DNA from: Mesostigma viride
Taxonomy: Eukaryota > Streptophyta > Mesostigmatophyceae > Mesostigmatales > Mesostigmataceae
DNA: 38,715 bases
Reading direction: 5' to 3'
NCBI GenBank assembly: GCA_009746045.1
Contig: RPFO01001741.1
Location: 1 to 38,715, forward strand
Below, piece by piece: positions 10,705 through 24,304 of the stretch. Positions within the stretch are counted from its first letter, which is position 1. Every line of letters begins with the position of its first letter. The notes under the pieces were generated by a model, which saw only the letters and a program-made list of their open reading frames with translations, did not search any database and had not been told where the DNA came from. Position numbers and translations under genes: made by a program.

Positions 10705-13700
10705 AATTAATGATGAGGATTCAGGCTCCCATGGTGTCATCATGGCTTGTCTACGTACATGGTTGGCATTTATGTAATTTATGAGGAGGATTCAGGCTCC
10801 CATGGTGTCTCCATGGCTGGCCTACGTACATGGTTGGCATTTATGTAATTCATGAGGAGGATTTAGGCTCCCATGGTGTCATCATGGCTGGCCTACGTAC
10901 ATGGATGGCATGTACTTTTTTAATGATGAGGATTCAGGCTCCCATGGTGTCATCATGGCCCGTCTACGTACATGAATGGCATTTATGTAATTAATGATGA
11001 GGATTCAGGCTCCCATGGTGTCATCATGGCTTGTCTACCTACATTGTTGGCATGTATGTAATTAATGAGGAGGATTCAGGCTCCCATGGTGTCATCATGG
11101 CCCGTCTACGTACATGGATGGCATTTATGTAATTAATGATGAGGATTCAGGCTCCCATGGGGTCATCATGGCTTGTCTACGTACCTGGTTGGCATTTATG
11201 TAATTAATGAGGAGGATTCAGGCTCCCATGGTGTCATCATGGCTGGCCTACGTACATGGATGTCAAAGAAAAAAAAATGATGAGGATTCAGGCTCCCATG
11301 GTTTCATCATGGCTGGCCTACGTATGTACATGGATGTCTCATTAAAAAAATGATGAGGATTCAGGCTCCCATGGTGTCATCATGGCTTGTCTACCTACAT
11401 TGTTGGCATGTATGTAATTAATGATGAGGATTCAGGCTCCCATGGTGTCATCATGGCCCGTCTACGTACATGGTTGGCATTTATGTAATTAATGATGAGG
11501 ATTCAGGCTCCCATGGTGTCATCATGGCCTGTCTACGTACATGGATGGCATGTATGTATTTAATGATGAGGATTCAGGCTCCCATGGTGTCATCATGGCT
11601 GGCCTACGTACATGGATGTCTCAGAAAAAAATGATGAGGATTCAGGCTCCCATGGTGTCATCATGGCTGGCCTACGTACATGGATGTCTCATAAAATAAA
11701 TGATGAGGATTCAGGCTCCCGTGGTGTCATTATGGCCCGTCTACGTGTTGTTGGCATGTATGAAATTAATGATGAGGATTCAGGCTCCCATAGTGTCATC
11801 ATGGCTGGCCTACGTACATGGTTGGCATTTATGTATTTAATGATGAGGATTCAGGCTCCCATGGTGTCATAATTGCCCGTGTATGTACATGGTTGGCATT
11901 TATGTAATTAATGATGAGGATTCAGGCTCCATTGGTGTCATCATGGCCCGTCTACGTACATGGGTGGCATTTATGTATTTAATGATGAGGATTTAGGCTC
12001 CCATGGGGTCATCATGGCTTGTCTACGTACCTGGTTGGCATTTATGTAATTAATGAGGAGGATTCAGGCTCCCATGGTGTCATCATGGCTGGCCTACGTA
12101 CATGGATGTCAAAGAAAAAAAATGATGAGGATTCAGGCTCCCATGGTGTCATCATGGCTGGCCTACGTATGTACATGGATGTCTCATTTAAAAAATGATG
12201 AGGATTCAGGCTCCCATGGTGTCATCATGGCTTGTCTACCTACATTGTTGGCATGTATGTAATTAATGATGAGGATTCAGGCTCCCATGGTGTCATCATG
12301 GCCCGTCTACGTACATGGTTGGCATTTATGTAATTAATGATGAGGATTCAGGCTCCCATGGTGTCATCATGGCTTGTCTACGTACCTGGTTGGCATTTAT
12401 GTAATTAATGAGGAGGATTCAGGCTCCCATGGTGTCATCATGGCCCGTCTACGTACATGGATGTCAAGGAATAGTAAATGATGAGGATTCAGGCTCCCAT
12501 GGTGTCATCATCGCCTGTGTACGTACATGGATGGCATTTATGTAATTAATGATGAGGATTCAGGCTCCCATGGTGTCATCATGGCTTGTCTACGTACATG
12601 GTTGGCATTTATGTAATTCATGAGGAGGATTTAGGCTCCCATGGTGTCATCATGGCTGGCCTACGTACATGGATGGCATGTACTTTTTTAATGATGAGGA
12701 TTCAGGCTCCCATGGTGTCATCATGGCCCGTCTACGTACATGAATGGCATTTATGTAATTAATGATGAGGATTCAAGCTCCCATGGTGTCATCATGGCCC
12801 GTCTACGTACATGGATGGCATTTATGTAATTAATGATGAGGATTCAGGCTCCCATGGTGTCATCATGGCCCGTCTACGTACATGGATGGCATTTATGTAA
12901 TTAATGATGAGGATTCAGGCTCCCATGGTGTCATCATGGCTTGTCTACGTACCTGGTTGGCATTTATGTAATTAATGAGGAGGATTCAGGCTCCCATGGT
13001 GTCATCATGGCCCGTCTACGTACATGGATGTCAAGGAATAGTAAATGATGAGGATTCAGGCTCCCATGGTGTCATCATCGCCTGTGTACGTACATGGATG
13101 GCATTTATGTAATTAATGATGAGGATTCAGGCTCCCATGGTGTCATCATGGCTGGCCTACGTACATGGATGTCTCATAAAAAATGATGAGGATTCAGGCT
13201 CCCATGGTGTCATCATGGCCCGTCTACGTACATGGTTGGCATTTATGTAATTAATGATGAGGATTCAGGCTCCCATGGTGTCATCATGGCTTGTCTACGT
13301 ACCTGGTTGGCATTTATGTAATTAATGAGAGGATTCAGGCTCCCATGGTGTCATCATGGCCCGTCTACGTACATGGATGTCAAGGAATAGTAATGATGAG
13401 GATTCAGGCTCCCATGGTGTCATCATCGCCTGTGTACGTACATGGATGGCATTTATGTAATTAATGATGAGGATTCAGGCTCCCATGGTGTCATCATGGC
13501 TTGTCTACGTACATGGTTGGCATTTATGTAATTCATGAGGAGGATTCAGGCTCCCATGGTGTCATCATGGCTGGCCTACGTACATGGATGGCATGTTTTT
13601 TAATGATGAGGATTCAGGCTCCCATGGTGTCATCATGGCCCGTCTACGTACATGAATGGCATTTATGTAATTAATGATGAGGATTCAGGCTCCCATGGTG

Positions 13701-16405
13701 TCATCATGGCCCGTCTACGTACATGGATGGCATTTATGTAATTAATGATGAGGATTCAGGCTCCCATGGTGTCATCATGGCCCGTCTACGTACATGGATG
13801 GCATTTATGTAATTAATGATGAGGATTCAGGCTCCCATGGTGTCATCATGGCTTGTCTACGTACATGGTTGGCATTTATGTAATTAATGATGAGGATTCA
13901 GGCTCCCATGGTGTCATCATGGCTGGCCTACGTACATGGATGTCTCAGAAAAAAATGATGAGGATTCAGGCTCCCATGGTGTCATCATGGCTGGCCTACG
14001 TACATGGATGTCTCATAAAATAAATGATGAGGATTCAGGCTCCCGTGGTGTCATTATGGCCCGTCTACGTGTTGTTGGCATGTATGAAATTAATGATGAG
14101 GATTCAGGCTCCCATAGTGTCATCATGGCTGGCCTACGTACATGGTTGGCATTTATGTATTTAATGATGAGGATTCAGGCTCCCATGGTGTCATCATTGC
14201 CCGTGTATGTACATGGTTGGCATTTATGTAATTAATGATGAGGATTCAGGCTCCATTGGTGTCATCATGGCCCGTCTACGTACATGGGTGGCATTTATGT
14301 ATTTAATGATGAGGATTTAGGCTCCCATGGGGTCATCATGGCTTGTCTACGTACCTGGTTGGCATTTATGTAATTAATGAGGAGGATTCAGGCTCCCATG
14401 GTGTCATCATGGCTGGCCTACGTACATGGATGTCAAAGAAAAAAAATGATGAGGATTCAGGCTCCCATGGTGTCATCATGGCTGGCCTACGTATGTACAT
14501 GGATGTCTCATTAAAAAAATGATGAGGATTCAGGCTCCCATGGTGTCATCATGGCTTGTCTACCTACATTGTTGGCATGTATGTAATTAATGATGAGGAT
14601 TCAGGCTCCCATGGTGTCATCATGGCCCGTCTACGTACATGGATGTCAAAGAAAAAAAAATGACGAGGATTCAGGCTCCCATGGTGTCATCATGGCTGGC
14701 CTACGTACATGGATGTCTCATAAAAAAAATGATGAGGATTCAGGCTCCCATGGTGTCATCATGGCCCGTCTACGTACATGGTTGGCATTTATGTAATTAA
14801 TGATGAGGATTCAGGCTCCCATGGTGTCATCATGGCTTGTCTACGTACCTGGTTGGCATTTATGTAATTAATGAGGAGGATTCAGGCTCCCATGGTGTCA
14901 TCATGGCCCGTCTACGTACATGGATGTCAAGGAATAGTAAATGATGAGGATTCAGGCTCCCATGGTGTCATCATCGCCTGTGTACGTACATGGATGGCAT
15001 TTATGTAATTAATGATGAGGATTCAGGCTCCCATGGTGTCATCATGGCTTGTCTACGTACATGGTTGGCATTTATGTAATTCATGAGGAGGATTTAGGCT
15101 CCCATGGTGTCATCATGGCTGGCCTACGTACATGGATGGCATGTACTTTTTTAATGATGAGGATTCAGGCTCCCATGGTGTCATCATGGCCCGTCTACGT
15201 ACATGAATGGCATTTATGTAATTAATGATGAGGATTCAAGCTCCCATGGTGTCATCATGGCCCGTCTACGTACATGGATGGCATTTATGTAATTAATGAT
15301 GAGGATTCAGGCTCCCATGGTGTCATCATGGCCCGTCTACGTACATGGATGGCATTTATGTAATTAATGATGAGGATTCAGGCTCCCATGGGGTCATCAT
15401 GGCTTGTCTACGTACCTGGTTGGCATTTATGTAATTAATGAGGAGGATTCAGGCTCCCATGGTGTCATCATGGCTGGCCTACGTACATGGATGTCAAAGA
15501 AAAAAAAATGATGAGGATTCAGGCTCCCATGGTGTCATCATGGCTGGCCTACGTATGTACATGGATGTCTCATTAAAAAAATGATGAGGATTCAGGCTCC
15601 CATGGTGTCATCATGGCTTGTCTACCTACATTGTTGGCATGTATGTAATTAATGATGAGGATTCAGGCTCCCATGGTGTCATCATGGCCCGTCTACGTAC
15701 ATGGATGTCAAAGAAAAAAAAATGACGAGGATTCAGGCTCCCATGGTGTCATCATGGCTGGCCTACGTACATGGATGTCTCATAAAAAAAATGATGAGGA
15801 TTCAGGCTCCCATGGTGTCATCATGGCCCGTCTACGTACATGGTTGGCATTTATGTAATTAATGATGAGGATTCAGGCTCCCATGGTGTCATCATGGCCT
15901 GTCTACGTACATGGATGGCATGTATGTATTTAATGATGAGGATTCAGGCTCCCATGGTGTCATCATGGCTGGCCTACGTACATGGATGTCTCAGAAAAAA
16001 AATGATGAGGATTCAGGCTCCCATGGTGTCATCATGGCTGGCCTACGTACATGGATGTCTCATAAAATAAATGATGAGGATTCAGGCTCCCGTGGTGTCA
16101 TTATGGCCCGTCTACGTGTTGTTGGCATGTATGAAATTAATGATGAGGATTCAGGCTCCCATAGTGTCATCATGGCTGGCCTACGTACATGGTTGGCATT
16201 TATGTATTTAATAATGAGGATTCAGGCTCCCATGGTGTCATCATTGCCCGTGTATGTACATGGTTGGCATTTATGTAATTAATGATGAGGATTCAGGCTC
16301 CATTGGTGTCATCATGGCCCGTCTACGTACATGGGTGGCATTTATGTATTTAATGATGAGGATTTAGGCTCCCATGGGGTCATCATGGCTTGTCTACGTA
16401 CATGG
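10705..16405 (+). repeat. Satellite array, right block (plus orientation), higher-order repeats
   Basis: About 78 copies of the same unit in the opposite orientation. The flip occurs at ~10,700, where ATGCCATCCATG runs straight into TAATTAATGATGAGG with no spacer. Multi-unit variant series recur: the block starting near 11613 reappears near 13937 and 15988, giving higher-order periods of about 2.3 and 2.05 kb. No gene. Confidence 0.95.
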
Positions 16406-16413
16406 AGTCATAT

Positions 16414-16640
16414 TGATTCATGGAACAATGAGATACCATTCTTAATTGAAAATTGTTCTTGATACTTTCACATGCATGCCCGGAATCGTGAATTTGTGCG
16501 GGTTTCCATGATGACAATCCTCATTGAATTCTTGAGCACACAATATTGAGCAATTTAGGGGCACTTCGGCAATGTTGACCATTTTCATTCATGATAAAAT
16601 TAACATTATGCAATAAATACATATTCCACTCATTTTAATA
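16414..16640 (+). repeat. 220-bp repeat, copy 2
   Basis: Inverted counterpart of 8186-8407 and direct relative of 35834-36064 in the right subterminal region of the giant element. Confidence 0.85.
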
Positions 16641-16679
16641 AACCATGCAAAAACTTTACAAGCACGCTCAAGCTAGGGG

Positions 16680-16825
16680 TGGGCTGGCATGCACGCGTGG
16701 GTGTGGGGGTGGGCTGGCATGCATGCGTGGGTGTGGGGGGGCCGGGGCCGGGGCTAGCATGCATGCGTGGGTGTGGGGGTGGGCTAGCATGCATGCGTGG
16801 GTGTGGGGGGGGGCTAGCACGCCCC
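16680..16825 (-). repeat. ~27-bp minisatellite, right arm
   Basis: Five copies, inverted relative to 7661-8149. The copy-number difference between arms shows that the minisatellite changed after the arms arose, or that the arms are not homogenised here. Confidence 0.88.
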
Positions 16826-17483
16826 ACCCCTCCATCGGCACAGCCAGCCTTGTGAGTCTACCCTTAACAACAAGGCTGGTAGGACGACACGCCTGAGCAG
16901 CATATGTCATGCCTATCTCAGGCTAATAATGTGTGATTTTGTGCCAACAACCAAGTTGTTCCACCCAACAACACATTATAAACCCTCTTCCAAAATGCCC
17001 AACAAGCCGGACACGTGGAGGACCACACACGCAGTATATAAAGAGAAAATAAGCTGACTTTTTATCCAGCCAACCTGTGGCTAGCTGCTCTGGTTAGCAT
17101 GACAAATGCTAACATTTACTCAGTGGGAAAGGTGAAGAGACCATTGGAACAGCCTACCTGACGCATGTGCCACCAAAGCATTGTGTCCCGCAAAATGCAC
17201 ACTGCCTCCTTTCTAACAAGCACGAGCCGCTCTCTTTAGGAGACAGGTGCCAGCTCGTCAGTGTCTGGGGAAAATGATGCCGCTGCTTAGGAAGACCGCG
17301 TGAATTTCCTCGAACACAACTGTCTATAAAGCAAAAGAAATTTCAGAGAAGCATGGAAATAAAAGCATTACACCTTCCCGACAGGTTGTGGGCCACGCGC
17401 TGCAGCAAGCCAGCCACGTCACAGACGAACTTGCTTAAAAACATCCAGGAATCCAGCGATGCAGCGCCAGGACCCGCAACTTC
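16826..17483. other. Right foldback arm, non-coding part
   Basis: Inverted copy of about 7000-7640. It contains a TATA-like sequence AGTATATAAAGAG (~17032-17044), mirrored near 7431-7444. That could be a promoter pointing into the frame at 17484, but nothing else supports this. Confidence 0.4.
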
Positions 17484-17882
17484 ATGGCTGCATCTGGCCG
17501 GAAAGAAGGCAAAAAGCTTACGCTCAACGAGGTAAGAAAGCAGGAAAGCGCTATCTTAGGACGTTTAATACAAGAACGTACCATAACGGGCATTTATTCG
17601 TGCCCAGGCGCACAAGAAAGGCCACCCTTTCATGGAGAGGTCGGGCGCGCATGGCGCAGGCCTAATGTTATCTTACCGCAAAATGACGGGAAAGGTAAAG
17701 ATAGCAGCGGGAATTTTTACGGCTTTAGAAACATCATTAAACTAGCTTCCATTAGGACCATCAAAACTGGCAACAATCGACAATCACACCTGCAGGCATC
17801 CATTATACTTTATTCATCCCGACAGAAATTCAGGCCGGACCCCCCTGCCGATGGTAAAGAAAAAGAGCCCGCGACATTATAG
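17484..17882 (+). pseudogene. Open frame in the right foldback arm, copy 2 (132 aa)
   Basis: ATG at 17484, product beginning MAASGRKEGKKLTLNE. It is the counterpart of 6984-6556 and shares most residues through KFRPDPP. The 3' ends differ by frameshifts. It is moderately basic, with no signal peptide, membrane segment or domain I know. It may be a captured exon: AACGAG|GTAAGA after residue 16 looks like a splice donor in this arm but not in the other. Confidence 0.4.
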
Positions 17883-17998
17883 ATCGCAACTATCCCACCA
17901 TAAATTAGAATCAGTAACTAATTTTCTCCAAGAATCGAGCATTTTTTCTGCTTTCCGCGAGCCAGATTTGTCACGTTTCGTCTAAAAGCAGTCGCCAT

Positions 17999-18930
17999 GG
18001 CCACTTCCGCAAGGGGTGCGCGCACCGTGCACCCACTTTTCACGGTACGGAGGGTACCGCGGAATTTTTTTGGCGCGGAAAATATTCGCCGCCAAAAATT
18101 AACCATGCATGCATGCCCGTCGTCTCCAAACATTGCATTACATGCACGTGACGGCGTGTTCCCTCGGTCATGGTGCGCGGCGGTGCCAGCTGGACTGATG
18201 TCATGCCCTCCACGTAGGCTCGTTCTACATTTCAGAACTGATCCATGGCGCATAATTAGAATTTTGGAAGGTAGAATCAGGTTCTGAAGGTTCTACATAG
18301 TAGCCTAGTAAGGGTACACTAACATGTAGCCCAGTAGTTACTAATCCTGCGATCATGACGGAATATACATGTAGTGATACTAATCGATACATGTAGTACA
18401 CATGGTTGGCGCACAGAATGTTGTACAACCTGCCCTACATGTCGGAAAAACGCACACTCTGACAAACGTGATTGGAATATATTGTACAACATCATCACTA
18501 ACGCTACATCCGGAACTGTTCTAGTGAATAGCATTACAATGTACTCCCCCGGCAGGTGTGGGTGCCCGAGTACTTGGAGTCTGAACACGCAGTGTCGACT
18601 CCTATTGGTGCAAAGGCATTTTTGTCGTCTCTTCATTTTTTTTTCTCCGTTACCACTATATATTGTACAATAGCATGTAGGATGGTACATCCAGAACTGT
18701 TCGAGCGAATAGCAGGGGGATCTACACCCCCGGTGGGGATCTACACCCTACTCCAATACCTGGATGAGACCGGCAGTCGCCGTGTCGAATCCTTTTCGCG
18801 GCATGTCAGTTTTCAGGGTTCTTTTTTTTTTGTTTTTTTCCCTTTTTTTTTTTTTTCTCCATTTTTACAAATCAGATTTTTCAGAACAGTGCATACGGCT
18901 AAGCTTTCATTTCGCAAGACAATTCTTACG
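17999..18930. other. Unassigned spacer
   Basis: No credible gene. Short repeats of the form GAACTGTTCxAGxGAATAGCA occur at ~18512 and ~18692 and again in the following inverted repeat (~19230). A T-rich run lies at ~18823-18860. Confidence 0.5.
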
Positions 18931-19680
18931 GCACCTTCCAAAGTCCCTGGTGTGTGTCAGTGCAGCGTCGACATGGCATGCGTGGAGGATATTTGCGTAC
19001 GTACGACGAATCATCTGAAACGACTGGTCCAACCTGAAAAATTTTGAATTTTTGCCGTGTCCAGTAACGGTCCTAGGTTGCACCCGCGGGCCGTTCCGGC
19101 AGCTGTACAGAATAGATCAGAAAGATACGCCGCGGAATGACGCCAGTGCCCGGCAAATGTGAGTCGGGAACTGAACAGTCACTACAAACGTCGAAAATCT
19201 ATTGCTCCACCCCCCAAAAAAAGCGTTCCGGAACTGTTCGAAGCGAATAGCACTGACAGGATTCGAACCTGCGTCCAGAGTGAGGTTGCGGAGTGAGGGA
19301 GGCCAGCCATCATGGTCCGCACACAAATCTGGCTCGGGTCCGATCCCTGTCAGTGCTCTTCGCTTCGAACAGGTCCGGAACGCTTTTTTGTGGGGTTTGA
19401 GCAATAAATACTCGACATTTGCAGTGACTGTTCAGTTCCGGGCTCACAAATGATTTGCCGGGCACAGGCGTCGTTGCGCGGCGTATCTTTGTGATCTTTT
19501 CTGTACAGCTGTCGGAACGGCCCGCGGGTGCAACCTAGGACCGTTACTGGACACGGAAAAAATTTAAAATTTTTCAGGTTGGACCAGTCGTTTCACATGA
19601 TTCGTCGTACGTACGCAAATATCCTCCACGCATGCCATGTCGACGCTGCACTGACACACACCAGGGACTTTGGAAGGTGC
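18931..19680. repeat. 750-bp inverted repeat (MITE-like or small foldback)
   Basis: Arms of about 330 bp (18931-19260 and 19346-19680) are inverted copies around an ~85-bp centre. Outer ends are GCACCTTCCAAAG and CTTTGGAAGGTGC. The inner end of the left arm contains GGTTCGAATCC on the minus strand, an exact RNA polymerase III B-box-like word. The right arm has a degenerate version. No open frame. Confidence 0.85.
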
Positions 19681-19783
19681 GCACCCTGCCCGCCCAGGTA
19701 ATTGATGCGGTGTTTTGCAGGCGCGCACCGCCGGATGCGCCCACCACGCCCGCCACCGCACGTCCAGTGACCGACTGTGGTCC

Positions 19784-20634
19784 ACGTTCTTTTTCGCCTG
19801 CGGGTGCAGCCCCCATAATGCGTACGAGCAGCTTCACGGCTTTCTTCTTTGGAAATCAAGAACAACGGGCCTGACAACAACAACAACGACAGCAGCATCA
19901 GCAACAACAAGAGTGAGTTGCGGGATTTTACGTACGTGGTTTTCCTAATTTTTTTTCACCTGGCATGTTGAGTATTCATCCCATTTTGCGTCATGACGGC
20001 TTCCTGAACGACGACTCTCTCTCCCTCTCCCTCTCCCCCCCTCTCCCTCTTATTTTTCACCAGGTTTTTCATGCCGATTTTAAATCCCTTTTGCGTCATG
20101 CTCTTTGTAGCGTGATGTCGTCAATTGTCACTCACAACAATACTATCATTGTGGTTCGTTCTTTTTCGCCTGCGGGTGCAGGTCACGGTCGTTGCGTACG
20201 AGCAGCTTCACGGCTTTCTTCTTTGGAAATCAAGAACAACGGGCCTGACAACAAGAACAACGACAGCAGCATCAGCAACAACAAGAGTGAGTTGCGGGAT
20301 TTTATGTACGTTGTTTTTCTCATGTTTTTTCACCTGTCATGTTGAGTATTCATCCCATTTTGCGTCATGCCGGCTTCCTGAACGACGACTCTCTCTCCCT
20401 CTCCCTCTCCCCCCCTCTCCCTCTTATTTTTCACCAGGTTTTTCATGCCGATTTTTAATCCCTTTTGCGTCATGCTCCTTGTAGCGTGATGTCGTCAATT
20501 GTCACTCACAACCATGCTATCATTGTGGTTCGTTCTTTTTCGCCTGCGGGTGCAGGTCACGAGCGTTGCGTGCGGTGCGTCATCAATCCAAGAACAAAAC
20601 ACGATGTGGCTAAACCCTCCCTCTCCCTCTCCCT
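19784..20634 (+). repeat. ~372-bp tandem repeat, about 2.3 copies
   Basis: Units begin with GTTCTTTTTCGCCTGCGGGT near 19785, 20157 and 20530. Each full unit includes a CAACAACAA stretch and its own CTCCCTCTCCCTCTCC tract. The third copy breaks off and passes into the long CT-rich tract, suggesting the microsatellite grew from this unit. Confidence 0.85.
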
Positions 20635-22580
<1,946 letters not shown>

Positions 22581-22630
22581 TTTACAAACACCATAATTCT
22601 GCCAACGTCACTCTTCCTGGACCGTGTGAT

Positions 22631-23035
22631 AGTTACGCCCGCCGTCGTTTCTTGTCTTACTGGAAGAGCACATGACCAACATTGGTTGTGCTAGTTACGC
22701 CCGCCGTCGTTTCTTTTGCCTTTTCGATGTCGAAATATATCTCGTGAAAGATGCACCCCCGTCAGTTAACTTGTCATCTTGTAAGCTCAATCTTTCCATG
22801 ATAGTTACGCCCGCCGTCGTTTCTTTTGCATCTTCGATGTCGAAGTGTTTGTCGTGAAAGTTGCATCCCCGTCAGCTTCTTGTAAGATCAATGTTTCATG
22901 ATAGTTACGCCCGCCGTCGTTTCTTTTTTATTTTCGATGTCGAAGAATATGTCGTGAAAGTTGCAGCGCGTTCGTGTCCATTGTGATCTTGTGATATCAA
23001 AGTTTCCCATGATAGTTACGCCCGCCGTCGTTTCT
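22631..23035 (+). repeat. Upstream array of five hairpin motifs
   Basis: Five copies of AGTTACGCCCGCCGTCGTTT plus CT, at 22631, 22693, 22803, 22903 and 23014. They sit in units of ~60-112 bp that also share TTTTCGATGTCGAA and GTCGTGAAAG. Orientation is plus, like the genes that follow. It mirrors the minus-strand array ahead of the transposase-like gene. Confidence 0.88.
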
Positions 23036-23160
23036 GTTGCTTCTCGTTCGTTTAAAATATCTAATGAAGTTTTTACCATCGTTCACCTAAAACAAATTAC
23101 TTTAAATCTGCACCCGTTAAACCACACCCCCCTCGAAATGACTCCATGGTTGCAGAACAA

Positions 23161-23385
23161 ATGTCAGAAGAAGAACCAAAAAAATGCTTCGGAAACCACA
23201 AGCGCAAAAGGAAAGCCGATGACAATTTAGAGACCCTCTCGGAGGATGTGCCGGAGTTGGTTTCTTCGGATGACGAGTTTGAATACTCAAAAACATCAGG
23301 GGGACAAGTTCTTGAGAAAGCATGGAAGGTGTTTGTGACAAACGCGTTTGTGGAATGGATAAAAAAAAACTATTCCGAGGAATAG
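23161..23385 (+). CDS. Small charged protein, 74 aa (cargo gene 1)
   Basis: I do not recognise it. The ATG at 23161 follows an acceptor-like TGGTTGCAG by five bases, as in the other genes of the cluster; an ATG at 23146 would add five residues. Residues 8-22 are basic (NHKRKRK), resembling a nuclear localisation signal. Residues 26-45 are acidic, and the C-terminus (KAWKVFVTNAFVEWIKKNY) could form an amphipathic helix. The stop is followed by AATAAA at 23405 and the next start at 23454. It may be the first exon product of a longer unit, but the stop codon is followed by a repeat-like spacer also seen after gene 2, which supports an independent small gene. Confidence 0.5.
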   Translation: MSEEEPKKCFGNHKRKRKADDNLETLSEDVPELVSSDDEFEYSKTSGGQVLEKAWKVFVTNAFVEWIKKNYSEE

Positions 23386-23453
23386 TAACTTGTTATTATA
23401 AAATAATAAATTAATGTTTATGAATTTTTTTGTTCGTTTTTTCCCTGAAAAAG
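23386..23453 (+). promoter_or_regulatory. 68-bp intercistronic spacer 1
   Basis: Contains AATAAATTAATGTTTAT (from 23405), then a T-rich stretch ending CCCTGAAAAAG directly against the ATG. The first half resembles the spacer after gene 2. It is too short to hold a separate promoter, leader and intron. Confidence 0.6.
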
Positions 23454-24209
23454 ATGGAGTCCGAGATCGTGAATGAAGTCTACGGAAGCGTCCTTCAAAA
23501 CGTTTTCAAACAAGTTCGCTTCCTGTCGCGTGTCATATTCGAGGAAGTTCGAGTCGCGCAGGAGAGGACAGGCCGCCACTTGGCCGTTTTATTGGCGTTT
23601 GATTCGTTCAGCCAAATGGAGAGAATTATGTACGCCCAGCTAGCTGATATGAACTTCTGTATTCAAGAGGGTTTTTTCAGACCACAGATGGATCTAAGAG
23701 TGCCCATAGACCCAAGGACGGAGTTCCGCCTTTTGGTGTCGTTCATTACAAAGGGGCCAAAGATAGAGTTGGGGGAAGAGGAAGGGGCTCAGCTTGGGTG
23801 CACCTACGGGCGCGCATTTTACCCGAATGTTACGCATTCTCTGCGCGTGAGGGCTGATGCATGTGTAGGGGCAGTACCCCTCAACATGAACTTTTTCTTG
23901 CTCTCTGACCCGATCGTGAGGGATGGGGATCGCATGCGTAGTACGCGAAAGTGCTCCAAGGAGGGGTGTGGGTGCGAAACAGGACCTCATATCAAGTGGT
24001 GTAGAGGATGTAGGGATGCCAGATATTGCAGTGAGGAGTGCCAGCGTGCGGACTGGAGTAGGCATAAGGATAGATGCGAACGTCTGAGGCAAGCGAGGGA
24101 GGTGCTGGCAGGGGTGAAGTGGGGGGTTAACGTGACGACGATACTGGATAAAACTATGGGGTCTGATGTCGACTTCTCCTTCAACTTCCACGACGGCTCT
24201 GCCTCTTAG
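23454..24209 (+). CDS. MYND-type zinc-finger protein, 251 aa (cargo gene 2)
   Basis: The C-terminal third carries a MYND finger. C167/C172/C174 precede the recognisable core C183-x2-C186-x5-C192-x3-C196-x7-H204-x3-C208, with the typical YCSEECQRADWSRHKDRC spacing. MYND domains bind proline-rich peptides in partner proteins and often act in transcriptional repression or chromatin. The N-terminal 160 residues match nothing I know and look globular, so no enzymatic domain such as SET is visible. Start chosen at ATG 23454, which abuts an AG; an upstream non-ATG extension is possible. The neighbouring gene 6 product has proline-rich stretches that could be MYND ligands, but this is speculation. 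Confidence 0.85.
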   Translation: MESEIVNEVYGSVLQNVFKQVRFLSRVIFEEVRVAQERTGRHLAVLLAFDSFSQMERIMYAQLADMNFCIQEGFFRPQMDLRVPIDPRTEFRLLVSFITKGPKIELGEEEGAQLGCTYGRAFYPNVTHSLRVRADACVGAVPLNMNFFLLSDPIVRDGDRMRSTRKCSKEGCGCETGPHIKWCRGCRDARYCSEECQRADWSRHKDRCERLRQAREVLAGVKWGVNVTTILDKTMGSDVDFSFNFHDGSAS

Positions 24210-24304
24210 AAAAACTTGAAATGTAGAGTAATAACTTGTTTATATGATGTTATTTTTAATAAATTAATGTTTATAACGTATCATTTTCCTCCTACGCGCA
24301 GGAA
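24210..24304 (+). promoter_or_regulatory. 95-bp intercistronic spacer 2
   Basis: AATAAATTAATGTTTAT at 24258 repeats the word in spacer 1. A pyrimidine-rich TTTTCCTCC and then CGCGCAG lead to GAA and the ATG at 24305. Confidence 0.6.

Larger units (their letters stand above)
6463..17998. mobile_element. 11.5-kb foldback (long inverted-repeat) element
   Basis: The left arm (6463-8407) is repeated inverted at 16414-17998 with high identity over blocks of more than 100 bp, for example 7571-7665 against 16809-16903. Symmetry ends at ATGGCG (6463) on the left and CGCCAT (17998) on the right. Between the arms is ~8 kb of satellite that also reverses orientation. I found no transposase inside and no clear target duplication, so the mode of movement is unknown. 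It lies within the larger transposon. Confidence 0.75.

Noticed and set aside
8617-16282. Many open frames in the satellite reading NDEDSGSHGVIMAGLRTW or MMRIQAPMVSSWLAYVHG
   Set aside because: They are translations of the ~70-77-bp unit, appear in several frames and both arms, and end wherever a linker variant changes the phase.
8408-16405. CRISPR array
   Set aside because: The units are contiguous satellite monomers without unique spacers, in a eukaryotic context.
19249-19357. tRNA gene suggested by GGTTCGAATCC and a TGTCAGTGCT acceptor-like end
   Set aside because: The pairing 5' partner gives 108 nt with no D-arm or A-box in the right place; the pairing comes from the inverted-repeat symmetry.
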